Shown here: piece by piece, positions 1 to 5,303 of the stretch
Position numbering within the stretch: position 1 is the first letter of the stretch
How the letters are laid out: each line of letters starts with the position of its first letter
Assembly: GCA_946535455.1 (NCBI GenBank)
Contig: CAMNDO010000038.1
Location: 1-6,377, forward strand
Direction of reading: 5' to 3'
DNA: 6,377 nt
DNA from: an uncultured Caryophanales bacterium
Lineage (GTDB): Bacteria; Bacillota_I; Bacilli_A; RF39; UBA660
Program-made: the position numbers and the translations under genes
The notes under the pieces: model-generated
Seen by the model: only the letters and a program-made list of their open reading frames with translations
Databases searched by the model: none
What the model was told of the DNA's origin: nothing

Positions 1-344
1 TCATCTTCAATTTGTAAACAATTTTCATAAATTTCTAATACTTTTATTTTCTTTTTTAATTGTTTTAATAAATAAGGGTAATAACTTTTTCCTACTTGTA
101 AATCAAAATAATTTGGTTTACATATAAACTCAATACGAGAAGCATTCTCATCTAATTTCATTTTATTTTCATCTAATACTTGAAATACTTCTACAGGAAG
201 TAATTCTTCCATATCCATATAAATATTCCAACTATTATCTTTGGAATGCACTTTAATTTTAGGAATTGTGACACTAGAAAAATATGGATAGTATTCTTCA
301 TCCATATTTAGTTTTTCTAATAAAATCTTCACTTTTTCATTCAT
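1..344 (-). CDS. polC: DNA polymerase III PolC-type alpha subunit, N-terminal part (partial)
   Basis: This is the amino end of the large replicative polymerase of low-GC Gram-positives, which copies DNA at the fork and carries a built-in 3'-5' exonuclease. Only 114 codons are visible; the gene runs off the left edge, and the family is usually about 1,400 residues. The translation opens MNEKVKILLEKLNMDEEYY, followed by a beta-rich stretch containing KIKVHSKDNSWNIYMDME and then LLPVEVFQVL. This follows the opening of Bacillus PolC as I remember it (ILLQQINM, then KKLTIHKASKSWHF, then LLPFQIYDTL). No polymerase or exonuclease motif falls inside the window, so the call rests on this N-terminal domain alone. 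The ATG at 344-342 has a strong GGAGGGG site (358-352) 7 nt upstream. An in-frame GTG directly before it would sit too close to that site. The gene lies 18 nt after the 279-aa ORF with no terminator between, so co-transcription is likely. Confidence 0.82.
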   Translation of the reverse strand, partial: MNEKVKILLEKLNMDEEYYPYFSSVTIPKIKVHSKDNSWNIYMDMEELLPVEVFQVLDENKMKLDENASRIEFICKPNYFDLQVGKSYYPYLLKQLKKKIKVLEIYENCLQIED

Positions 345-362
345 CACGAATCCCCTCCAGGT

Positions 363-1202
363 CTAAACTAATTCTTCGATTACTTTTTCTTCTTTCTTTT
401 CTCTTACAATATATCTTTGATTGCGAATACAAAAATCAATAAATTCTTCCATATTCATCTTCTTTAATTCTTTCTCATACGCATATTGATTCTCATCAAA
501 AACAATTTTATCTCTCATCATATAAGTAGAAAACTCTTCTTTTGGTACTCCTAAATACATTAACCAATAAGGATATAACCATCTTTTTAATGGTAATAAG
601 TAAGGACTACCACTTTGATAACAACTTCTTCCTGTAATACGAGTGGCATATTCATTTAATACGGCCAATTCCAAAATCGCTTTTTTAAATTTTTCATAAG
701 GTTCTTTATACTTCTTTACATGATGTTTGAATATTTTTAAATGAATATCTAATAATAATTGTAATGGTTCTCTTTTATCATACTCTTTTCCAAAGATAAT
801 AATATGATCCATTTGATAATCAATCATATTTAATTCTTTATTCACAACAAAAACAACATGATCTGGGATTTTCTTTCTTAAAATATCTTGATACAAAGCA
901 TCTGATTCTTTCTTATTCTTATCCCATACTTTCATGATTTCAATTCTTTGTTTTTCTACTTGGTTCTTTAATTTTTCATAACCTTTATTTTCTAATAGGA
1001 TATTATAAATGGTATCATCATTTGGAATAAAATTTTTATAATCTTTCATGATATCACTTTTATCTTGAAAAACAGCATTATATTCTTCTTTATAAGTATC
1101 CCATATCTTTTGTTTTAATTTATAAATGGTATCGGAAATAGAAGCTTGAAATAACAAGTTCCATATTAATACATAATCATTTACTACAAATTTTGTTGTC
1201 AT
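363..1202 (-). CDS. Conserved-looking hypothetical protein upstream of polC
   Basis: I do not recognise this 279-aa protein. It is soluble, mostly helical and rich in Lys, Glu and Tyr, with no signal peptide or membrane helix. Residues 25-110 look like long charged helices. Residues 114-137 alternate hydrophobic strands (HVVFVV, then DHIIIF). Residues 146-190 hold two helices containing LLLDIHLKIFKHH and ELAVLNEYAT. Residues 200-222 are aromatic (WLYPYWLMYLG). The strand-helix-helix order, with an NEYAT segment about 30 residues after the first helix, faintly recalls zinc peptidases of the gluzincin type, but no HExxH is present, so I assign no activity. The ATG at 1202 follows GGTGAT (1213-1208, 5 nt spacing), and an in-frame TGA just upstream excludes a longer start. 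polC begins 18 nt after its TAG stop, so the two probably form an operon. Confidence 0.75.
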   Translation of the reverse strand: MTTKFVVNDYVLIWNLLFQASISDTIYKLKQKIWDTYKEEYNAVFQDKSDIMKDYKNFIPNDDTIYNILLENKGYEKLKNQVEKQRIEIMKVWDKNKKESDALYQDILRKKIPDHVVFVVNKELNMIDYQMDHIIIFGKEYDKREPLQLLLDIHLKIFKHHVKKYKEPYEKFKKAILELAVLNEYATRITGRSCYQSGSPYLLPLKRWLYPYWLMYLGVPKEEFSTYMMRDKIVFDENQYAYEKELKKMNMEEFIDFCIRNQRYIVREKKEEKVIEELV

Positions 1203-1221
1203 ACTGCATCACCATACATCT

Positions 1222-1250
1222 ATCATATCAAAAAAAAAGAAAAAGTTGAA
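1222..1250 (-). promoter_or_regulatory. Putative sigma-A-type promoter for the 279-aa gene and polC
   Basis: A TATGAT -10 box (1227-1222) stands 19 nt before the start codon. A poor -35 candidate, TTCAAC (1250-1245), lies 17 nt upstream inside the terminator of the preceding gene. The -10 position matches that of six other genes here; the -35 is weak. Confidence 0.4.
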
Positions 1251-1257
1251 CTCTTTC
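1230..1257 (-). terminator. Intrinsic terminator of the tail-anchored protein gene
   Basis: On the minus strand, GAAAGAG (1257-1251) pairs with CTTTTTC (1245-1239), with one G-T wobble and a TTCAA loop. An uninterrupted T tract (1238-1230) follows. The hairpin starts 2 nt after the stop codon of the upstream gene (1262-1260). Confidence 0.75.
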
Positions 1258-1259
1258 TT

Positions 1260-2162
1260 TTATAAAATTCTTTGATGAATGAAATATGTTGTGATTGCAA
1301 TGACTGCGACAATTAAAATAAATAAAATAATTTTGACAACCAAAGGCAATCCCTTTTCTTTTAATTCTTCTCCTAAATCAAAATCTCGATCGGATAAATC
1401 CATACTTTTGGTATAGAAATCAGGATCTTTTACAATTTCTTCTGTTTTTTCATTTTTTGGAAGATCCAATATTTCTTTGGATAGTGCTAAAGAATTGGTA
1501 ATTTCTTGTTTGGTTTCTTGATCCATATCTTCTGGAAGAATTTCTTCTATCGTAATCTCTTTGGAAATTTCCTCTTCTACCATAGAAGCCACTTCATCCA
1601 AAGCAGAAGTTGCCATCAAATCACTTAATAAATCTACCGAAGTTGCTTTATCAATTTCTCCTGCTAAAGTCTTAGATGCAATGGTATCGATTAACTCTCT
1701 CATTTCCTCTTCTTCTGGTGTAATAATTCTTTTCTTTTTTTCTTCTTTGTATCGCTCTAGTGCCTCTTTATTGGTTAAAATGTTATATGCTTTATTCTTT
1801 AATTTTCTTTTTTGATCTAAGACGTCTTCTTCCCCACGTGACTTTCTTGCTTCTTCTAAGACACTATTAATATCATAAATTTTATTTCCTCTTGTTTGAT
1901 AAACATATTTAATATCTTCTAATTCTTTTTTCTCTTTTGGTACATCTTCTACTCCATGATATTTCTGCATTTGTTGATACGCTTCACGAGTGGTATGAGT
2001 AGATTCAGATGTTTTCGTTAAATCATAAGCATTCGCATTTGCGACATCTGTCATATTCGTATAAATAGAATGATTAGAAAAATTTTGATATAATTCTTGA
2101 TTTTTATTCATACGACTAGAAGAAATATTATTTTGTTCTTGATATCGATCCATTCTTCTCAT
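1260..2162 (-). CDS. Hypothetical tail-anchored membrane protein
   Basis: I do not recognise this 300-aa protein. Residues 1-65 are polar and rich in Asn, Ser, Thr and Gln, probably disordered. Residues 70-150 are charged and helical, with a denser block around RGNKIYDINSVLEEARKSRG (91-110) that may be the conserved core. Residues 150-225 are acidic helices (EEEE, EEEIS). One hydrophobic helix (about 273-294) is followed by only six residues, HQRIL at the very end. There is no N-terminal signal, so the bulk should face the cytoplasm, held by a C-terminal anchor. The ATG at 2162 has AGGTGA (2174-2169) 6 nt upstream; a second in-frame ATG three codons on is less well placed. The gene has its own promoter-like -10 and its own terminator, so it is probably transcribed alone. 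It is divergent from the ferredoxin gene. A scaffold or regulatory role is only a guess. Confidence 0.78.
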   Translation of the reverse strand: MRRMDRYQEQNNISSSRMNKNQELYQNFSNHSIYTNMTDVANANAYDLTKTSESTHTTREAYQQMQKYHGVEDVPKEKKELEDIKYVYQTRGNKIYDINSVLEEARKSRGEEDVLDQKRKLKNKAYNILTNKEALERYKEEKKKRIITPEEEEMRELIDTIASKTLAGEIDKATSVDLLSDLMATSALDEVASMVEEEISKEITIEEILPEDMDQETKQEITNSLALSKEILDLPKNEKTEEIVKDPDFYTKSMDLSDRDFDLGEELKEKGLPLVVKIILFILIVAVIAITTYFIHQRIL

Positions 2163-2185
2163 AGATTTTCACCTATTATCAGTTT

Positions 2186-2191
2186 ATCATA
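2186..2191 (-). promoter_or_regulatory. Putative -10 box for the tail-anchored protein gene
   Basis: TATGAT (2191-2186) lies 23 nt before the start codon, which would leave a leader of about 17 nt that just includes the AGGTGA site. I see no convincing -35 hexamer at 16-18 nt upstream. Confidence 0.35.
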
Positions 2192-2223
2192 TTTAAAGGA
2201 AAAACAAAAGATGAGAAATTATC

Positions 2224-2235
2224 CTTTACGTAAAG
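2224..2235. repeat. Perfect 12-bp palindrome between divergent genes
   Basis: CTTTACGTAAAG reads the same on both strands. It lies between the -10 box of the leftward tail-anchored gene and the -35 box of the rightward ferredoxin gene (2249). That position suits a dimeric regulator, but no T tract follows, so it is not a terminator. A function as operator is inference. Confidence 0.4.
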
Positions 2236-2248
2236 AATCAATTCTATC

Positions 2249-2277
2249 TTTACCCAAGAAAAAAGGTGATGTATAAT
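2249..2277 (+). promoter_or_regulatory. Sigma-A-type promoter of the ferredoxin gene
   Basis: TTTACC (2249-2254, four of six matches to TTGACA), a 17-nt spacer and a consensus TATAAT (2272-2277). Transcription should start near 2284, just ahead of the AAAGGA ribosome binding site. Confidence 0.7.
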
Positions 2278-2299
2278 AAAAAAGAAAGGAAAGATGGAA

Positions 2300-2488
2300 A
2301 TGAAAGTAAAAGTAAATCAAGATGCTTGTATCGGATGCGGTGCGTGTTTCGCAATTGCGGAAGATTTGTTTGAGATGGATGAGAATGGATTATCAAAAGA
2401 AAAAGTAGAGGTTGTACCAGAAGAATTAAAAGAGGCAGCACAAGAGGCAGTAGAAAGCTGCCCTACATCTGCGATTGTGGCAGAATAA
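2300..2488 (+). CDS. Ferredoxin, single [4Fe-4S] cluster
   Basis: A small acidic electron carrier of the cytoplasm (62 aa). The cluster ligands are visible: Cys10, Cys13 and Cys16 in CIGCGAC, and Cys54 in the closing SCPTSAI. There is only one such set, so this is the mono-cluster type rather than the clostridial 2[4Fe-4S] type; the middle segment EDLFEMDENG is typical of the family. Two ATGs compete. The one at 2294 is only 3 nt from the AAAGGA site (2285-2290), whereas 2300 gives 9 nt and a start MKVKVNQDAC, so I prefer 2300; the longer form adds Met-Glu. The gene is alone on its transcript, with its own promoter and a terminator right after the stop, and it converges on the pseudouridine synthase gene. 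Its redox partner cannot be read from the neighbours. Confidence 0.93.
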   Translation: MKVKVNQDACIGCGACFAIAEDLFEMDENGLSKEKVEVVPEELKEAAQEAVESCPTSAIVAE

Positions 2489-2517
2489 AAGTTATTACAT
2501 TGGTAATAACTTTTTTT
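2487..2517. terminator. Two-way intrinsic terminator between ferredoxin and rluB-like gene
   Basis: GTTATTAC (2491-2498) and GTAATAAC (2503-2510) form a perfect 8-bp stem with an ATTG loop, extended by A-T pairs on both sides. Rightward transcripts end in seven T (2511-2517); leftward ones end in TTTTATT. The stem begins within 3-6 nt of both stop codons, and the rightward T tract overlaps the stop codon of the minus-strand gene. Confidence 0.88.
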
Positions 2518-3220
2518 ATAGATACATTTTCTTAATTTCTTTGGGAGAAAGTTTTCGATACTCTCCGGATTGTAGATTTTCTACTGTAAAAATACCCACT
2601 CTTTCTCTCGTTAGTTTTATAACAGGATGTCCTACTTTTTCTAACATTCTTTTCACTTGATGATTTTTACCAGAATGAAGAGTCATCTCTACCATAGAAA
2701 TATTTTTAGAAGGATCATACTTTTTAATTTTAGCTTTCACAGCTTGTACAAAACCATCTTCCAATTCAAAACCATCTTCTAATTCATGTATATTAGATGC
2801 TGATACTTTCCCTTCTACTTTCGCTAAATACACTTTATCAATTTTAGAATCATGGGACATAATTTTATGAGCAAAATCTCCATCATTGGTTAATAATAAC
2901 ACTCCTGTTGTATCATAATCCAACCTACCAACAGGATAAATTCTTGTGGAAGTGGCAATCAAATCCACTACTGTTTTTCTCCCTTTTTCATCCGAACAAG
3001 AACAAATAACACCTCTTGGTTTATTCATAACATAATACTCTTTTTCTTCTTTGATAATAGGATTCCCATCCACTTCAATGACATCCGAAGCATTGACTTT
3101 TGTTCCTAATGTAGTAACAACTTCTCCATTGACTTTAACTCTTCCTTCTAAAATCATTTTTTCTGCTTTTCTTCTAGAAGCAATCGAAGTCGAAGCAATT
3201 ACTTTTTGTAAACGTTCCAT
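2516..3220 (-). CDS. rluB: 23S rRNA pseudouridine synthase, RluB/RsuA family
   Basis: Enzyme that isomerises a specific uridine in ribosomal RNA; Bacillus YpuL and E. coli RluB, which acts on 23S rRNA, are relatives. The 234-aa product begins with an S4 RNA-binding domain (about 1-60: MERLQKVIA, SRRKAEKMI, GRVKVNG). The catalytic domain follows, with NKPRGVI (66-72) and the signature GRLDYDTTGVLLLTNDGD, in which Asp101 should be the nucleophile. The end of the domain has HSGKNHQVKRML and the LTRERVG stretch. An open frame reaches 3262, but the ATG at 3220 is the better start: GGAGG (3230-3226) sits 5 nt upstream, S4 domains normally begin here, and a TATAAT box (3248-3243) lies inside the longer version. 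RsuA, which acts on 16S rRNA, and RluE/RluF share this fold, so the exact uridine is not certain. Its stop abuts the shared terminator with the ferredoxin gene. Confidence 0.92.
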   Translation of the reverse strand: MERLQKVIASTSIASRRKAEKMILEGRVKVNGEVVTTLGTKVNASDVIEVDGNPIIKEEKEYYVMNKPRGVICSCSDEKGRKTVVDLIATSTRIYPVGRLDYDTTGVLLLTNDGDFAHKIMSHDSKIDKVYLAKVEGKVSASNIHELEDGFELEDGFVQAVKAKIKKYDPSKNISMVEMTLHSGKNHQVKRMLEKVGHPVIKLTRERVGIFTVENLQSGEYRKLSPKEIKKMYL

Positions 3221-3242
3221 AAGCCCCTCCATTTCCTTTCTT

Positions 3243-3276
3243 ATTATATCATATTCTTCCAAAAAGCCCTAACCAA
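3243..3276 (-). promoter_or_regulatory. Promoter region of the rluB-like gene
   Basis: Two overlapping -10 candidates are present: TATAAT (3248-3243), 22 nt before the chosen start, and TATGAT (3253-3248), which has TTGGTT (3276-3271) 17 nt upstream. Either would put the transcript start just ahead of the GGAGGGG site and exclude the longer 3262 start. Confidence 0.5.
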
Positions 3277-3297
3277 AAGGATATCTTCTCATACAAT
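3269..3297 (+). promoter_or_regulatory. Putative promoter for the glycine-zipper protein gene
   Basis: TACAAT (3292-3297) stands 19 nt before the start codon, with CTAACC (3269-3274) as a weak -35 at 17 nt. This region overlaps the leftward promoter of the rluB-like gene, so the two could interfere with each other. Confidence 0.38.
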
Positions 3298-3316
3298 ACG
3301 ATAAAGGAGGTATACC

Positions 3317-3550
3317 ATGGTTCAATATCCAACAACGACTTATATGACTGGTGAAGACGATCGTTTCTTATTAGCTCCCTTTTTATTAGGAGGAGTAGCA
3401 GGTACTGCTTTAGGATATGGTATTGCGAATAATAACAATCCTACTTATTATCCACCTTATCCAATGATTCAAACGTATCCAATTTATCCTACTTATCCTG
3501 TTTTCCCTGCATATTCGAATAGTAATAATTATTTTTATGAAAAGTCTTAG
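3317..3550 (+). CDS. Small membrane protein with glycine-rich helix and Tyr-Pro repeat tail
   Basis: I do not recognise this 77-aa protein. A polar start (1-16) leads into one hydrophobic, glycine-rich helix (about 17-37, APFLLGGVAGTALGYGIA) whose small residues could pack helix to helix. An Asn run (38-41) follows, then a tail in which Tyr-Pro or Phe-Pro recurs every three residues between 54 and 64 (TYP, IYP, TYP, VFP), preceded by YYPPYP (44-49). There is no cleavable signal and no Cys. Tyr/Pro-rich tails of this kind occur in small spore-coat-like and cell-surface proteins of Bacillota, but nothing nearby supports sporulation. It has the best ribosome binding site in the window, AAAGGAGG (3303-3310, 6 nt from ATG), suggesting strong translation. 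Its stop codon lies in the loop of its own terminator, so it is probably a single-gene unit. Confidence 0.78.
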   Translation: MVQYPTTTYMTGEDDRFLLAPFLLGGVAGTALGYGIANNNNPTYYPPYPMIQTYPIYPTYPVFPAYSNSNNYFYEKS

Positions 3551-3565
3551 GACTTTTTATTTTGA
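3540..3565 (+). terminator. Intrinsic terminator enclosing the stop codon of the glycine-zipper gene
   Basis: AAAAGTC (3540-3546) pairs with GACTTTT (3551-3557) around a TTAG loop, followed by T-rich sequence to about 3564. The TAG stop (3548-3550) is part of the loop, and the last sense codons form the left arm. Confidence 0.75.
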
Positions 3566-3576
3566 TTTCTTTATAG

Positions 3577-3582
3577 TATAAT
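3577..3582 (+). promoter_or_regulatory. -10 box for the rhomboid gene
   Basis: A consensus TATAAT, 20 nt before the start codon. The only -35 candidate at 17 nt (TTTTTA, 3554-3559) falls within the preceding terminator and is poor. The predicted leader is about 14 nt and just includes the AAGGT site. Confidence 0.5.
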
Positions 3583-3602
3583 AATCACAAGAAGGTAGAA
3601 AT

Positions 3603-4217
3603 ATGTTAGGAAATTGGAATATAGAATGGGATTATAATTCGAAAGTGATTATTACGTATCTAATTGTATCTTTAATCGCATATATTTTAAATTGTTTCAC
3701 CAAAGGAAAAACCAATGATTGGTTCTTTTCTAGTTATAGAAGTTCTCCTTGGAATCCTCTTACGTATTGTCGATTAGTGACACATAGTATTGGGCATCAA
3801 AGTTGGGATCATTTTGTACATAACTTCTTATATATTTTATTAATTGGACCCATGATAGAAGAAAAATATGGAAGTATGAATTTATTAGGAATGTTTTTGA
3901 TTACTTCTTTGATGATTGGATTATATAATACCATTTTTCATGATTATAAGATTTTAGGAGCAAGTGGAAACGTCTATATGTTAATTGTATTAAGTTCTTT
4001 TTCCAATATTTCAGAAGGAAAAATACCCATTACTTTATTATTAATATTTATCTTTTATATTACAACAGAATTAGGAAAAAGAGTTTTCGAAGGAAATCGC
4101 AAAGTATTTCATGATGGACACCTTTTAGGAGCCCTTTGTGGATTATTATTTGGATTTTACTTTCTTTCCCATACTTCTTTCCCTTATTTATCCACACTAT
4201 TTGGATTTTGTTCCTAA
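3603..4217 (+). CDS. Rhomboid-family intramembrane serine protease
   Basis: A membrane protease that cuts transmembrane segments of other proteins. The 204-aa product is close to a bare six-helix rhomboid core, with helices at about 14-32, 70-86, 92-112, 119-135, 141-155 and 173-195. The catalytic pair is present: Ser121 in GASG (119-122) and His173 in DGHLLGALCG. HFVHN supplies His70 and Asn74, matching the oxyanion-side His150 and Asn154 of E. coli GlpG. The first loop carries CRLVTHSIGH (56-65), the usual R-x-x-T...H stretch, and IEEKYG (85-90) ends helix two. No extra N-terminal cytoplasmic domain (GlpG) or TPR region (Bacillus GluP/YqgP) is present. The ATG has AAGGT (3592-3596) 6 nt upstream. 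The neighbours do not reveal the substrate; the small single-helix protein just before it is a conceivable but unproven one. Confidence 0.92.
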   Translation: MLGNWNIEWDYNSKVIITYLIVSLIAYILNCFTKGKTNDWFFSSYRSSPWNPLTYCRLVTHSIGHQSWDHFVHNFLYILLIGPMIEEKYGSMNLLGMFLITSLMIGLYNTIFHDYKILGASGNVYMLIVLSSFSNISEGKIPITLLLIFIFYITTELGKRVFEGNRKVFHDGHLLGALCGLLFGFYFLSHTSFPYLSTLFGFCS

Positions 4218-4245
4218 ACTAGAAAAAATATATTCTACTCTTTTT

Positions 4246-4260
4246 TATCATTTAATGATA
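4246..4260. repeat. Perfect inverted repeat in the trpS promoter
   Basis: TATCATTTAATGATA has 7-bp arms around one central base. Its right end overlaps the probable -10 box of trpS (4259-4264), a classic repressor position. No T tract follows, so it is not the rhomboid terminator. A role as operator is inference. Confidence 0.45.
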
Positions 4261-4264
4261 CAAT
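4259..4264 (+). promoter_or_regulatory. Putative -10 box of trpS
   Basis: TACAAT, 22 nt before the trpS start and just ahead of AAGGAG (4272-4277). No good -35 lies 16-18 nt upstream (TACTCT at 4236-4241 is the 17-nt candidate). Only 69 nt separate rhomboid and trpS, too little for a T-box leader. Confidence 0.45.
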
Positions 4265-4286
4265 ATTAGACAAGGAGAGTGATTGT

Positions 4287-5303
4287 ATGAAGAAAACAAT
4301 TCTAACAGGTTTAAGACCAACAGGAAATCTACATTTAGGACATTATTTTGGTGCTGGAAAAACCTGGGCTACCATTCAAGATGATTACAACTTCTATTTA
4401 GAAATTGCAGATGTACAAGCTTTAACAGATAATTTCGACAATCCTCAAAAAGTAAGAGAAAATGTTTATGAAATTACGAAAGATTTAATATCAATTGGAA
4501 TCGATCCGAATAAAGTACATTATTTTATTCAATCACAGATTCCAGAAATTGCAGAATTAACGGTATTTTATAGTAACTTAGTAACCGTATCTCGATTACA
4601 AAGAAATCCTACTGTAAAAACAGAGATTGCACAAAAGAAAGAGTTATTTGGAAATCATGGAGAAAGTATTACCTATGGATTTTTGGGATATCCTGTTTCA
4701 CAAGCAGCAGATATCACCTGCTTCAAAGGGGAAGTAGTTCCGGTAGGAGATGATCAATTACCTCTTTTGGAACAATGTCGTGAAATTGTTAGAAAATTTA
4801 ATTCTATCTATGGAGAAATCTTAATAGAACCAGAACAGGTATTAAGTGAATCTTCTCGCGTAAAGGGATTAGATGGAAATGAAAAAATGGGAAAAAGTTT
4901 AGGAAATGCGATTTACTTAGTCGATACTCCAGAACAAATTCAACAAAAAGTAATGAAAGCCGTAACCGATCCTAAAAAGATTGGAAAAGATGATCCAGCT
5001 GACCCTAATGTTTGTATGGTCTATTACTATCATCAACTAGTCAATTCCAAAGAAAATAATGAAAAGATTTGTGCAGAATGTAAAAAAGGAGAACGCGGTT
5101 GTGTACAATGTAAAAAAGAATTAATCGATGCCTTAAACACATTCTTAACTCCAATTCGTGAAAAAAGAAAATATTATGATGAACATCCAGAAGAAGTCAA
5201 AGAAATTCTAAAACGAGGAACAAGCGAAGCAAGAGAAAAAGCAAAGGAAACAATGCAAGAAGTAAGAAAAGCTATGAAAATTGATTATGAAAGAGAAGAT
5301 TAA
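4287..5303 (+). CDS. trpS: Tryptophanyl-tRNA synthetase with a probable iron-sulfur site
   Basis: Charges tRNA-Trp with tryptophan using ATP in the cytoplasm; a class Ic synthetase that works as a dimer. The 338-aa length is normal for the family. Its Rossmann fold shows PTGNLHLGHY (11-20, the HIGH motif at 16-19), VGDDQLPL (153-160) and EKMGKSLGN (199-207, the KMSKS loop). The C-terminal helical domain, which reads the anticodon, holds Cys243, Cys265, Cys272 and Cys275 in the pattern C-x21-C-x6-C-x2-C. This nearly equals the C-x22-C-x6-C-x2-C that binds a [4Fe-4S] cluster in Thermotoga maritima TrpRS; Cys262 is an extra nearby Cys. The ATG has AAGGAG (4272-4277) 9 nt upstream. No T-box or leader peptide fits before it. 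The gene ends inside a terminator hairpin shared with the convergent DUF3603 gene, whose stop codon overlaps its own. Confidence 0.97.
   Translation: MKKTILTGLRPTGNLHLGHYFGAGKTWATIQDDYNFYLEIADVQALTDNFDNPQKVRENVYEITKDLISIGIDPNKVHYFIQSQIPEIAELTVFYSNLVTVSRLQRNPTVKTEIAQKKELFGNHGESITYGFLGYPVSQAADITCFKGEVVPVGDDQLPLLEQCREIVRKFNSIYGEILIEPEQVLSESSRVKGLDGNEKMGKSLGNAIYLVDTPEQIQQKVMKAVTDPKKIGKDDPADPNVCMVYYYHQLVNSKENNEKICAECKKGERGCVQCKKELIDALNTFLTPIREKRKYYDEHPEEVKEILKRGTSEAREKAKETMQEVRKAMKIDYERED

Noticed and set aside
1561..1815. Plus-strand open frame of 84 codons
   Set aside because: It lies wholly inside the tail-anchored protein gene on the other strand, is Ser-rich from antisense Glu codons, and has no ribosome binding site I can support.
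2250..2441. Minus-strand open frame of 63 codons rich in Leu
   Set aside because: It is antisense to the ferredoxin gene, whose Cys motif is unmistakable.
2475..2660. Plus-strand open frame after the ferredoxin
   Set aside because: It overlaps the terminator and is antisense to the end of the pseudouridine synthase gene.
3221..3262. Fourteen-codon upstream extension of the pseudouridine synthase
   Set aside because: It contains the -10 box and the GGAGGGG site, and S4 domains normally begin at MERLQKV.
4220..4246. Possible terminator of the rhomboid gene (TAGAA ... TTCTA, then six T)
   Set aside because: The stem is only 5 bp with one G-C pair, an 8-nt loop and a gap before the T run, too weak to call. 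Rhomboid and trpS may be partly co-transcribed.
4218..4286. T-box or tryptophan leader before trpS
   Set aside because: The gap is only 69 nt, with no T-box-like antiterminator structure and no Trp-rich leader peptide.
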